A stretch of 64,000 nucleotides of DNA from Symbiodinium natans (lineage: Eukaryota; Sar; Dinophyceae; Suessiales; Symbiodiniaceae): contig CAJNDS010002738.1 of assembly GCA_905221605.1 (NCBI GenBank), positions 227,501 through 291,500 on the forward strand, written 5' to 3'. The translations under genes and the position numbers were made by a program. Positions 21,839 through 30,169 of this stretch are shown here, in pieces. The notes below the pieces were generated by a model, which saw nothing but the letters and a program-made list of their open reading frames with translations, searched no databases and had not been told where the DNA came from. Numbering within the stretch: position 1 is the first letter of the stretch; every line of letters begins with the position of its first letter.

Positions 21839-22924
21839 ATCCGCCCTAGTCTTGCAGCCACGTCCGACAGGGACTGGCACGACTGGGGTTGGAATCGGGA
21901 CCAGTCTGGTTCCTGGTGGGACAACCACCAAGCCGAAGCTGACCAGCACTGGGACTGGCAGCAAGAGGTCTGGCAGCAAGAAAGCTGGACCGAAAACACA
22001 GGCCAAGCCGAGGACCCCTGGGCCGGCTGGTCAGGTGTGCATTCGTGGGTGGAGGCACACCCGGTGCCTGAACCCAGTGCACCTCCGCGTAGTCGCAGTC
22101 CGCGGCATCGCAGTGAACCTGCAGCTTCCAGTGCGGGTAGACCCGCCAAACCAAGGGGAAAGTCCTGGTGGGAACGTCCCCCGCCCAAGTGGGTGTGGGA
22201 CGAGAGCAACCAACGCTGGAAGCGCAAGAACCAGCGGGGAAAACGCTCACCTGAAAAGGTTGAGGAACGTATCCAGCGCGGACAAGAGCGACGAGCAGCC
22301 AGCTCGTCAGCAAAAGTCGCGCGGGTAGAACCGCCTCAGGAGGCGGAGACCTCGACTGAGCCAGGTGAGCCAGTCGTTCTCACCCCAGCGCCGGCAGCAG
22401 CCGAGCCAGCGGGTAGCCCCGCGGAGGGTCACTCAGAAGCCTCTGAGTCCGAATCCTCCTCCAGCTCGTCAGTCAGCACCATCGACTACGAGACTGGAAG
22501 TCTGCCCGTGCAGACTGAAGCGGCAGCAAGTGCAGCCGCAGAAAGAATTCGGGCCATTAAGCTCGAAGGGGATCCGGGCGAACCGGAAGGACCCCACGCC
22601 CCATCTGCAGGGGTGAAGAGCGAGGATCCGAACGAGGAACCCCTCGCAAGTGCGGCGGCCAAAGCCGCATCTGAGCTCCGAGACTCCTGGATCTCAGTGA
22701 AAGAGGAGGTTGACTATAGCCCCTCGGACACTCCAGGAGCGGGTAGCACTGCCGCAGCAGAAGCTGCGGAACACAGCCCGGAAGCGGGCAGCCCCGCCGC
22801 AGCCGAAGCTGCGGTACAAAGCTCCTGGGTGGAAGTCCAGGAAGCAGCAGACAGCTGGGAGCACGATCCCAAGCCCACGCCTCTCGAAGATGGCGATGGC
22901 TGGGACGACACAACTCACCGCTGA
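21839..22924 (+). CDS. Copia ORF1: Trp-rich/disordered protein frame without ATG
   Basis: The frame is open from 21839 (after a TAG at 21836 that lies inside a micro-hairpin copy) to TGA 22922, about 361 codons. I find no ATG in it; the first GTG is at 22037. The N-terminal ~65 codons are remarkably rich in Trp with Asp/Gln (DWHDWGW, WDWQQEVW). A basic stretch follows (KWVW, RWKRKNQRGKR), then a long Ala/Glu/Ser/Pro-rich acidic tail with repeated AGSxAA. It overlaps the Gag frame by 35 nt past the Gag ATG and is in the frame one base behind. It may be an extra N-terminal Gag domain reached by splicing, non-AUG initiation or +1 frameshifting. The Trp pattern argues that it is translated. Confidence 0.6.
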   Translation: MRPSLAATSDRDWHDWGWNRDQSGSWWDNHQAEADQHWDWQQEVWQQESWTENTGQAEDPWAGWSGVHSWVEAHPVPEPSAPPRSRSPRHRSEPAASSAGRPAKPRGKSWWERPPPKWVWDESNQRWKRKNQRGKRSPEKVEERIQRGQERRAASSSAKVARVEPPQEAETSTEPGEPVVLTPAPAAAEPAGSPAEGHSEASESESSSSSSVSTIDYETGSLPVQTEAAASAAAERIRAIKLEGDPGEPEGPHAPSAGVKSEDPNEEPLASAAAKAASELRDSWISVKEEVDYSPSDTPGAGSTAAAEAAEHSPEAGSPAAAEAAVQSSWVEVQEAADSWEHDPKPTPLEDGDGWDDTTHR

Positions 22925-24977
22925 GGAGGTGAGCAGGCAGCTCACGGGACTCACTGACGCCCTCCGAAGGGCAGAGGAGGCCCACCGTGGGTTGCAAGAG
23001 CAGCTGGCTCAAAGCCAGCATCGCACCCAACTGTTGGAGCAACAGCTCCTGGAACTCCAACAGGCGGGTAGCACCGCCGCGGGTGGCACCGCAGCCAGCA
23101 GAGCAGCGGCGGCCGCAGCGGTAGGTAGCGTTTCACCCCAAGGACTGTTAGGCTTAGCAGCACCGCTGAAAGGGGTAGACTTACTTAACCAAGCCATTAA
23201 ACCCCCCAAACCCTTAAAGGGAGTAGAAGATTGGGAAAGGTTTGTGTGGCAAGTTGAAACCTTTGCTGCACTCGTGGACGAAAGTTTTCCAGTGCACTTA
23301 GAGGAAGCCAGAAAGAGTCAAAGTGACAACACACCGACCGAAGAGAGCGACGAATACCGAGCTCTCTCAGTCAAACTGTTCGGGATGCTGGTATCGCTCA
23401 TCGCTGAATGCCCAGCTGCATTGAAGATTGCAAGGGGCACGAGAAACCAAAATGGATTCGTCCTGTGGCGAATGCTGTGGCGAGAGTTTCATCCCGAGCA
23501 GGCCAACAGAGGTCTCATTTGGAGACGAGCCCTGCTTTCGCCGAAGTTTCCAAACAAAGAGGGCGACTTTAGTGCAGCTCTTCAAGAATGGGAGCTGGAT
23601 CTCGCGAAGTATGAATCCGAGTTTGGAGCCGAAAAGGCCATCTCAGATGAAGACAAGCGAGCGCTACTTATGGTCGAATCGCCCCAGGCCCTGAAGCAGC
23701 ACTTGGCAATGCATGCTTCGTCGCTAGGATCGTACGATGAGGTTCGGGCTGTGGTAGTCTCATACCTGCAAGCAAAAAGGGTGTGGACACCGTCGGGTGG
23801 TTATGCTCAGTCAAGCCGCCGAGCAGCTCACGATCCCGATGCCATGGATATTGGCAAAGTCGGCGATGCCAAAGGCGATAAGGGGAAAGGAAAAGAAAAG
23901 AAGGGCAAAGGAAAAGACAAAGACCCCAAAGGGGGGAACAAACCCGAGAAGGGTGGAAAGGGCCAAGACAAAAGAAACCAGCAACACAACCAGCAGAAAG
24001 AAAAGGAGAAGTGCCCCATATGCTGGCGAACTGGGCACACAGTGAAAGACTGCTGGTACAATGTGAAAGGAAAAGGCAAAGGAACGCCAAAGGGCGGAGT
24101 AAACGCTGTTGCTGACGACGCTTCGTCACAGCTCTCAGCGGGTCCCTCCGCTTCCCAGGCGGGCAGCGCCGCGACTACGGCAAAACCTGGTGTGAGACAC
24201 ATCTCGGATGAGCCTATGCGAGTGCTAGCTGTGCGGAACAACGACCCCCGCCAAGGACACCTCCTGGTGGATACTGGTGCCGCTGTTTCCGTTTGCCGCC
24301 CGGGAACCTTTTCCAGTAAACTTGACCCGAAAGGACAAATGGCTCTGTACAGTGTGGACGACACGCCGCTCAACACCCTAGGCGCCACGGAACCTGTGCT
24401 GCGACTAGGCGGGGACCACCGCCAGAATGCACGAACCACGTTTCAAGTGGTTGAAGGTATCACAGATGACATTCTGTCTGTGAACCGAGCGGTGGATGCT
24501 GGAGCGCGGGTTGTGTTCCACGCGTCAGGCTCGCACATTGAGTGGGCTGACGGCTCACGAGCCGATTTCGTCCGAAGTGGGAAACAATTCCTGCTACCTT
24601 ACGCGGAAATGGCCAAACCCAGCAAGCACGTGACCATAGCGGCCGTTGAGGATTTTCCCGACGACCTGGAAGCTCAAGCGGTCGAGGAATTCGCTATCGC
24701 TGAAGAACAGCGGGAGGCAGAAGCCGCGCAGGCCGAGGCAGCAGCTGCCGAAGCCAATGAGGGTGAAGGCGAAGAACGCCAGGACCTTGAAGCGGTAGCC
24801 CCGCCGGCGGATCCCGAACCGAACGAGGAAAGCGCACCACCGCAGAAAGAAAGACGCGGGAGAAGGCGCATTGGAAGCGACGGTCCAAATGGACTACACC
24901 TTCTACTCGCGAGGGGCGCAGCAAAGGCTCGCGCCGGAGAACGAGTCTGTTCTCGTCACGGTGCTGACGCTGGTTGA
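22890..24977 (+). CDS. gag: Copia Gag-protease (CCHC nucleocapsid, aspartic protease)
   Basis: The start is ATG 22890, chosen because it has A at -3 and G at +4 and is followed directly by a coiled coil (residues ~12-58); the open frame itself extends upstream. About 695 residues. After an Ala-rich linker comes the Gag core (~95-300, with WERFVWQVETF and FVLWRMLWREF). A Lys/Gly-rich basic stretch (~335-374) precedes a CCHC knuckle at ~375-388 (CPICWRTGHTVKDC, spacing CX2CX4HX4C). The retroviral-type aspartic protease has LLVDTGA with the catalytic Asp near residue 461. After the protease an acidic Glu/Ala-rich stretch stands where copia elements normally carry the pre-integrase HHCC module; I cannot find one. 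Pol follows in the +1 frame. Confidence 0.92.
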   Translation: MAMAGTTQLTAEEVSRQLTGLTDALRRAEEAHRGLQEQLAQSQHRTQLLEQQLLELQQAGSTAAGGTAASRAAAAAAVGSVSPQGLLGLAAPLKGVDLLNQAIKPPKPLKGVEDWERFVWQVETFAALVDESFPVHLEEARKSQSDNTPTEESDEYRALSVKLFGMLVSLIAECPAALKIARGTRNQNGFVLWRMLWREFHPEQANRGLIWRRALLSPKFPNKEGDFSAALQEWELDLAKYESEFGAEKAISDEDKRALLMVESPQALKQHLAMHASSLGSYDEVRAVVVSYLQAKRVWTPSGGYAQSSRRAAHDPDAMDIGKVGDAKGDKGKGKEKKGKGKDKDPKGGNKPEKGGKGQDKRNQQHNQQKEKEKCPICWRTGHTVKDCWYNVKGKGKGTPKGGVNAVADDASSQLSAGPSASQAGSAATTAKPGVRHISDEPMRVLAVRNNDPRQGHLLVDTGAAVSVCRPGTFSSKLDPKGQMALYSVDDTPLNTLGATEPVLRLGGDHRQNARTTFQVVEGITDDILSVNRAVDAGARVVFHASGSHIEWADGSRADFVRSGKQFLLPYAEMAKPSKHVTIAAVEDFPDDLEAQAVEEFAIAEEQREAEAAQAEAAAAEANEGEGEERQDLEAVAPPADPEPNEESAPPQKERRGRRRIGSDGPNGLHLLLARGAAKARAGERVCSRHGADAG

Positions 24978-27900
24978 CCGCGACACCGGCTGGCCGTGCA
25001 GCGTACAGGTGCCTAGAAAAGGTCAGGAGTGCGGACCATTTGTGTTGGACGCAATAGAGCTCTACCTGAACAATTTGGGACACAAAAGAGTGATCCTGCA
25101 AATTGACCAAGAAGGAGCGTTGAGAAACGTTGCTGTGGCTGTAAGAAACCGGATGGGGGCACACAAGGTTCGAGTGCGGGAGTCACCGCCGTACTCGCAC
25201 CAGAGCCAGGGCGCCGTTGAAGGCGAACACCGCCAACTCGCAGGTTTGGTACGCACATGGCTCATGGACCTCCAGAATCGGTACCCCAACTGCATGGTTG
25301 ACGTCAATCATGTGGTGTTTCCCTGGCTAGTCAAGTACGTCGCCTGGTCTGCGGCGAGGTTTCAAGTGAGAACCGCCGACAAAATGACCGCGTACAAGAT
25401 AGTCAATGGGGTAGAATACTTGAGCCCCATATGCAAATTTGGGGAAACAGTCATGGCAAAACTTCCGAAACCAGGCACCAAGGCGCAACGCCGTTGGATA
25501 CGTGGGATATGGGTTGGTCGTCTGGAGCGCGACAACACCAACATTATACTCACGGAGGCTGGGGCATTGAGTGTGCGGTCTGTCCGCCGTTTACCACCAG
25601 ACGCGCAAGCCAACAGAACCCTGATGGGGACCGTAGCTGGCGTGCCATGGGCACTTCGACAAGGAAGGACGTTGCGGCAAGCACCCGCCCTGCAGGCGGA
25701 ACCTTTGGTGCTGCCAGCACCGCCACTCATGCAAGCCGAAACCGAAGGCGACCACGTGGAGCAAGAGGGCGCAGCGCAAATCCCCTCAATGGCCCACGAT
25801 GGACCCGAAGAAAGAATGGACAAAGACGCGTTGGATGTTGAAGGCGCCGCAGCCGCGGAGAGCCTCGAACCACGCGAAGACATGGACGTTTTCGATGGCG
25901 ACACCGGCGCGGGAGTTCTCGTCTCACCCGAAGAAACCGCTGAGGCTGAAGCTATTCGAAATGCAGCGCCACCGAGTCCCACAACGTCGGATGGCCCATC
26001 CGCAGAAAGCGCGGGAGCCGCCGCCGGATCACCTAGAGCACCAGCAGGGATGGCTTATCCCACGGGGCTGGGCGAAGGGGGGCTGGCGACCAAGCGTTCA
26101 GGCACAGCGCCACCTGCGGAAGAGACCAGGCCACCAAAGCAACCCAAAGCCGAAGCCAAGAAGTCCCAACGTGTAGGCAAACTACAGGCGCAAGATCTGT
26201 GGAAAAAGGTGGAGGAATGGGCCAATGCGGACGACCCCGCTGTAGCGCAGCAGAGGCTCGCCACGGTGATGGAATACCTCGATTCCGTGCCCGACCCACA
26301 GCAGATCCAGAAAGCACGCGAAGAGCAACTTTGGAAGCTCTGGCGGCTGAACGCCTTCACACCGGTGATGCGATGGGACAAGCCGGCAGACGCCCAGACC
26401 TTTCACTACAAGTGGGTGGACAAGGTGAAAGACGGCGTGTGCAAAAGCAGGTTTACCTGCGCCGACACACGACGATCCTATACCCCAGAAATGGAGCAGG
26501 ACATGCGTGTCTTTGTTCCTACCCCTACTCCTGAAGCACACGCCCTGCTCGAAATAACGGCTCTGCAAAGAGGCTGCGCCATGAGAACCTTCGACATCGT
26601 TGCTGCTTTCCTGATCGGCAAGGACCGAGGGGCGCAGAACGAAAACTGGGTCTACATGCGACCGCCAGCCGAGTGGAAGCCCATTTTCGACCAATGGGTG
26701 CGGGAGCAACCGCCGTCTGAGCAGTCCAAGCTCAGAGGACAATTTGCTGACATGCTGTTCAGGCTCGATGGAAATTTGTATGGTCGAAGAACAGCTGGCT
26801 CCGTGTATCGAGACGAACTGGAAGAGCTGTTATGCCACAAATTGTCACAGACCGGCCGGTATGCTTTCAAAAGAGGGGTAAAAGATCCATGCATCTACAG
26901 ATGCATGAAGACAGGTATCATAGTGGTCCATCACATCGATGACGGAAGATGTGCGGGGAACGCCGCCCTGCTGAACACCTTCCTGGACGAGGATATGTGC
27001 AGCCACTGTGAAATCACCACCGGTCCTCTTGAGGCCGAAGGTGTATCGGTAGAAGTTTTGGGGAAAACCAAAACACGCTTAGAGGGCTGCATCCTGACAG
27101 CCCCAGACGCAAAGCATGCTCGAAACATCATCGAAGCACTCGGTCTGAAACCCGGAGAGAAATCTCCAGTACCTTCTCGCAAACCCGATCTCTCGGACGT
27201 GACGCCGTTGAGTGCGGGGGATGCCGCCAAATACCGATCCGCTGTGGGGTCCGGAATTTACCTTTCGGCCGACAGACGTGACATTCAGTATGCGGTGAAA
27301 GAGTTGGCGAGGCATATGGCCGAACCCAGACAGTGCGACATGCAACAAGCACGACTGCTGGGAAAATACCTGCAACAAGCGCACGACCTTGTTCGAGTCA
27401 CTGCACTCGACCCAAGCGCGTACGAAGGGCCCATGACGCTCGACGTCTTCAGCGACAGCGATTGGGGAGGATGTGTTGAAACCCGGCGATCCACAGATTG
27501 TCATGTGGTGGTTCTGGGAGGAGCAATTGTCGCCACATCCACGCAGACCCAGCCGGGATTGCCTGCCACCAGCAGCCCTGACGCTGAGTTAAGAGGCATC
27601 AGCCGGGCCTGTCGCGAGGCCATCTTCGTACACGAACTGGCGACTATGGATTTTGGGCTGGAGGTGGAAATCCCACGCCTGTGGTCAGACAGCTCCACTG
27701 GCATCACAGCCGCAAAACGCATAGGGCCAGGAACCAAGCTACGCCATCTGGACGTGAGCGAATTCTACGTCCAAGGGGCAGTGCAGGCCGGGAAAGCGCT
27801 GTTGCGAAAAGTCAAAGGAACTGAGAATCCGGCGAATTTTCTCACCAAGCACCCAAAGTCCGGAAACGAAGTGCTACAAGCTTTACCCTCGTTGGGCATG

Positions 27901-28764
27901 GTGGACCCCAAACATGTTGCGGGCGCCACCGCCCAGGAGAAACACACGGTGAAGTTTGTGCGGGTGAATCCGCCTACGAGCTGGAAACCCGTATTTCCGT
28001 TCAAGCCTACGCTCGCAATCGCGGGTATCACTATGGCTTCACAGATCTTAGGAGTGAAGGCCCAGCCAAGGGAGAAAGAATTCCTAGAGCTGGTGCTGGA
28101 TGCCATTTTGTGGCTGGGACTCCTGGGATGGTTTGTTTTGCTCTACCACATGGTGAAGGGCACTGTGAGGGGAACTCTGGCTATATACAGGAGGGTGAAC
28201 CGACACCGGCAACATGAAGAAGAGCCGGAACCGGAAGCGTCGGAGGACGAAGCTCCAACGCAGGCCGCGGAAAACGCGCCACCTCCACTCGAGGACTTGT
28301 TCCGAGAGGGAGTGCGGGCACCTCCGCCTCGGGACCTGCGACCCCCAGCTCCTGAGCCGGAACCTCCAGAGGTGGGCCAACAGGCAGCAGCTTCTGCCTT
28401 GCCACCGCAACCCGCACAGGGAGATCAGCAGCGACGAGCACGTCGAAGAACTAGACCACAGGTACCCCGGAGAGAACCAGGGGAGATCTACTATGCGCCT
28501 TGCCGAAGGACAGCGCATGTATTCCGTAACTGCTCTGGGCTAAGTTCAACCCAGCAGCAAGACATCGTGGTCGAACAGTTCTGTGCCTACTGCCTGGAAA
28601 ACTTTCCCAGACACCTCAGGCTCGAGAACGAACCTCGGGTATGGGTGACAGGGACGAATCTAAGGGCGCATATCTTTCAGAATTGCCCTGAACTCCAAGG
28701 ATGGCAGAGAGCGATTCCGATGTGCAATCACTGCAGTTTGAGACACATCTCGCGAGATCCCTGA
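24799..28764 (+). CDS. pol: Copia Pol: integrase, reverse transcriptase, RNase H, membrane/zinc tail
   Basis: The frame opens at 24799 after a TAG. The first ATG is 24889; it lies +1 relative to Gag, with ~180 nt overlap. Numbering from TTG 24871 (1297 residues), the integrase core has D8 (QMDYTF), D79 (QIDQEG) and E117 (GAVEGEHR). RVT_2-type reverse transcriptase starts near 500, with HIDD near 688-691 in place of YVDD. RNase H has DVFSDSDWGG (~855), then SPDAELRG, WSDSS and NPANFLTKH. The chain then continues for ~270 residues beyond the usual end: a hydrophobic segment (~1075-1095, ILWLGLLGWFVLLYH), a Pro/Glu-rich stretch, and two similar motifs, AHVFRNC...CAYC (~1212-1245) and AHIFQNC...CNHC (~1266-1290). 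All catalytic residues I can check are present, so the enzyme set may be functional. Confidence 0.95.
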   Translation, partial: PRRRIPNRTRKAHHRRKKDAGEGALEATVQMDYTFYSRGAQQRLAPENESVLVTVLTLVDRDTGWPCSVQVPRKGQECGPFVLDAIELYLNNLGHKRVILQIDQEGALRNVAVAVRNRMGAHKVRVRESPPYSHQSQGAVEGEHRQLAGLVRTWLMDLQNRYPNCMVDVNHVVFPWLVKYVAWSAARFQVRTADKMTAYKIVNGVEYLSPICKFGETVMAKLPKPGTKAQRRWIRGIWVGRLERDNTNIILTEAGALSVRSVRRLPPDAQANRTLMGTVAGVPWALRQGRTLRQAPALQAEPLVLPAPPLMQAETEGDHVEQEGAAQIPSMAHDGPEERMDKDALDVEGAAAAESLEPREDMDVFDGDTGAGVLVSPEETAEAEAIRNAAPPSPTTSDGPSAESAGAAAGSPRAPAGMAYPTGLGEGGLATKRSGTAPPAEETRPPKQPKAEAKKSQRVGKLQAQDLWKKVEEWANADDPAVAQQRLATVMEYLDSVPDPQQIQKAREEQLWKLWRLNAFTPVMRWDKPADAQTFHYKWVDKVKDGVCKSRFTCADTRRSYTPEMEQDMRVFVPTPTPEAHALLEITALQRGCAMRTFDIVAAFLIGKDRGAQNENWVYMRPPAEWKPIFDQWVREQPPSEQSKLRGQFADMLFRLDGNLYGRRTAGSVYRDELEELLCHKLSQTGRYAFKRGVKDPCIYRCMKTGIIVVHHIDDGRCAGNAALLNTFLDEDMCSHCEITTGPLEAEGVSVEVLGKTKTRLEGCILTAPDAKHARNIIEALGLKPGEKSPVPSRKPDLSDVTPLSAGDAAKYRSAVGSGIYLSADRRDIQYAVKELARHMAEPRQCDMQQARLLGKYLQQAHDLVRVTALDPSAYEGPMTLDVFSDSDWGGCVETRRSTDCHVVVLGGAIVATSTQTQPGLPATSSPDAELRGISRACREAIFVHELATMDFGLEVEIPRLWSDSSTGITAAKRIGPGTKLRHLDVSEFYVQGAVQAGKALLRKVKGTENPANFLTKHPKSGNEVLQALPSLGMVDPKHVAGATAQEKHTVKFVRVNPPTSWKPVFPFKPTLAIAGITMASQILGVKAQPREKEFLELVLDAILWLGLLGWFVLLYHMVKGTVRGTLAIYRRVNRHRQHEEEPEPEASEDEAPTQAAENAPPPLEDLFREGVRAPPPRDLRPPAPEPEPPEVGQQAAASALPPQPAQGDQQRRARRRTRPQVPRREPGEIYYAPCRRTAHVFRNCSGLSSTQQQDIVVEQFCAYCLENFPRHLRLENEPRVWVTGTNLRAHIFQNCPELQGWQRAIPMCNHCSLRHISRDP

Positions 28765-28835
28765 GCGGTAGTCCCGCCAAGCGGGCACCACCGCTGGTCA
28801 GGATGACCAGCAAATCCAAACAATGCACAACCCTC

Positions 28836-28851
28836 TGAGGTTGGAGGGGGG
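28836..28851 (+). promoter_or_regulatory. Polypurine tract
   Basis: TGAGGTTGGAGGGGGG immediately before the 3' LTR, the plus-strand primer site of LTR elements. Confidence 0.85.
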
Positions 28852-29031
28852 TGCGATTTATCTACGGTAAGTAGCTTAATTACCCAACACTCCAAGGGCT
28901 TGAGCTAAAGGCTACCCCTACGCTGTAACCCACTGCGCAACCGCAGCCCTTTTGAGGCTTCAAGCGAAGAGAAAAAGGAGTGTCCTACCCTGAGCCCAGT
29001 AGGACCCCGAAACAGCCTCTGAGCTTTCGCA
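28852..29031 (+). repeat. 3' LTR of copia element
   Basis: 180 bp, TGCGA...TCGCA; one substitution and a 5-nt deletion relative to the 5' LTR. Confidence 0.96.
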
Positions 29032-29036
29032 CCTTC
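29032..29036. repeat. Target-site duplication, right (CCTTC)
   Basis: Matches 21363-21367. Confidence 0.93.
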
Positions 29037-29330
29037 AGGCCCTCCTTGAAGCCTCCCTGTGAAGCTTCCCTTGAAGCCCACCCTTCAAGCCCCCCTTGAA
29101 GCCCCCCTTGAAGCCCCCCTTCAAGCCCCCCTTGAAGCCCCCCTTGAAGCCCCCCTTGAAGCCCCCCTTGAAGCCCCCCTTCAAGCCCCCCTTCAAGCCC
29201 CCCCCTTCAAAGCCTTCGACCCTTCCCCCCCCCCCCCCCCCCCCCTCCCCCCCCCTTCACCCCCCCCCTTCAAGCCCCCTTCAAGGGTCCGACCCTTCAG
29301 CCCCCTTCAAGCCCCCCTTCGTACGAAGGG
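29037..29330. repeat. C-rich satellite (TTGAAGCCCCCC)n with poly-C
   Basis: Some twenty 11-13-bp units of CTTGAAGCCCCCC, then a run of about 21 C at 29225-29245 and further C tracts. It is the complement of the family at 19755-20487. The long Lys-Pro-Pro frame starting at 29096 begins inside this repeat. Homopolymer lengths may be unreliable. Confidence 0.95.
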
Positions 29331-29399
29331 GGCGGGCCCAGCCCCGCCGGCCGCTGCTTGGCCTGTTTGACCTTGCTGCCGCCACCCTGCACGGGCCCG

Positions 29400-29600
29400 G
29401 AGGACTTCTCGGAGCTCGCCCGTCGGGCCCAAGAGGCCCAAGCGGCCCAAGAGGCCCGCGAGGCCGCGAAGGCCGAGAAGAAGGCCGCCAAGGCCAAAAG
29501 GCCAAAAAAACCAAAGAGGCCAAGGAGGCCAGAGAGGCCAGAGCGGCCGCAAAGGGCGGCCAAGGAGCCCGAGAGGCGGCCCGAGATGCCAGGAGGGAGG
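29400..29600. repeat. Low-complexity (GAGGCCAAR)n tract
   Basis: Degenerate 9-bp units give Glu-Ala-Arg/Lys-Ala-Ala stretches on the plus strand and Leu-rich frames on the minus strand. Confidence 0.7.
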
Positions 29601-29639
29601 AGGAGGCCAGGAGCTTGCGCGTGGCTGCGCGTCCTGTCA

Positions 29640-30060
29640 GGACCCCCGCAGCATCCTCGGCCAGTAGAGACATGCCCGCTCTGCGCAGTCTTAGAGGTTC
29701 GGGGCTCGAGTCTTCAGAGCTGTATAGTCCACATTACGAGTACTGGGTTCCTGTTGTCGACAATGGATCACATCTAGGTACAGCAGCAGCAGCAGCAGCA
29801 GCCCGGGAAGAAGTGCGGGCCCTAAATTGTCACTGCCGCGACCTCAGGCAGCGCCAAGACGAAGAACGAGCTCTGCATGAATGGGGGCCGACAGTGTGTC
29901 AGCGGCTGCTGGCGAAGAGCGAGCTCGTGCTGTTCCACTTGACGCCGGCCATTGAGGGGGCGAAGGTGGTAAAGCTCTTGTGCTCCGTGCACGTGCATGA
30001 CGTGAACTTCCTGCAGGTGGGACTCAAGAGGTGTACGCGCACGTTTTGGCTGCCAGTCCA
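29640..30060 (+). CDS. Possible exon region, unknown protein
   Basis: The plus frame running through here (from the C-rich repeat to 30142) leaves low complexity near 29640. It then looks protein-like until about 30050 (for example HEWGPTVCQRLLAKSELVLFHL), with a (CAG)7 tract at 29781-29801 giving poly-Ala. I see no domain. It may be an upstream exon of the gene whose better-supported exons lie at 30170-31098, but the connecting splice sites are not clear. Confidence 0.3.
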
Positions 30061-30169
30061 TGTCCGGATGTGTCCGATCCGGCGACGTCCGGGACAGTGC
30101 ACTTCCGCGGGTTCGGCTCCTGTGCGGGAACAGCGAGAGTGACGCAACTGGGCAAGTTGCAAGTTGCCT

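Larger units (their letters stand above)
21594..28795 (+). repeat. Dispersed 15-nt micro-hairpin GCGGG-N5-CCGCC (about 24 copies)
   Basis: Exact copies start at 21636, 21722, 21831, 22133, 22321, 22784, 23064, 25176, 26011, 26700, 26953, 27214, 27919, 27960 and 28314. Near copies start at 21594, 22409, 22739, 23079, 24138, 24159, 24792, 28765 and 28781. The commonest centre is TAGNN. The outer GCGG/CCGC can pair; copies such as GCGGGTAGACCCGCC extend to five pairs with a TAGA loop. Copies lie in the leader, all three frames and just after the pol stop. In frames they read either as AGxxA or as (V)RxxPP, so the conserved thing is nucleotide sequence rather than one peptide. Confidence 0.85.
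21363..29036 (+). mobile_element. Complete Ty1/copia LTR retrotransposon with target-site duplication
   Basis: The element has 185- and 180-bp LTRs bounded by TGCGA...TCGCA, a primer-binding site abutting the 5' LTR and a polypurine tract abutting the 3' LTR. It contains three long open frames: ORF1, Gag-protease, and integrase-RT-RNase H. The order IN before RT fixes the copia superfamily. The LTRs differ by one substitution and one 5-nt indel, and the large frames are uninterrupted, so insertion is recent. It landed in a CTTCAAGGGGG-type satellite. It also carries a dispersed 15-nt hairpin motif described separately. Confidence 0.96.

Noticed and set aside
25362-25982. 206-codon minus-strand frame and other minus frames inside the copia element
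   Set aside because: Shadow frames of pol; no independent domain.
21594-28795. Regularly recurring short palindromes as a CRISPR-like array
   Set aside because: Spacing is irregular, copies sit inside coding frames, there are no unique spacers of constant length, and the genome is eukaryotic.
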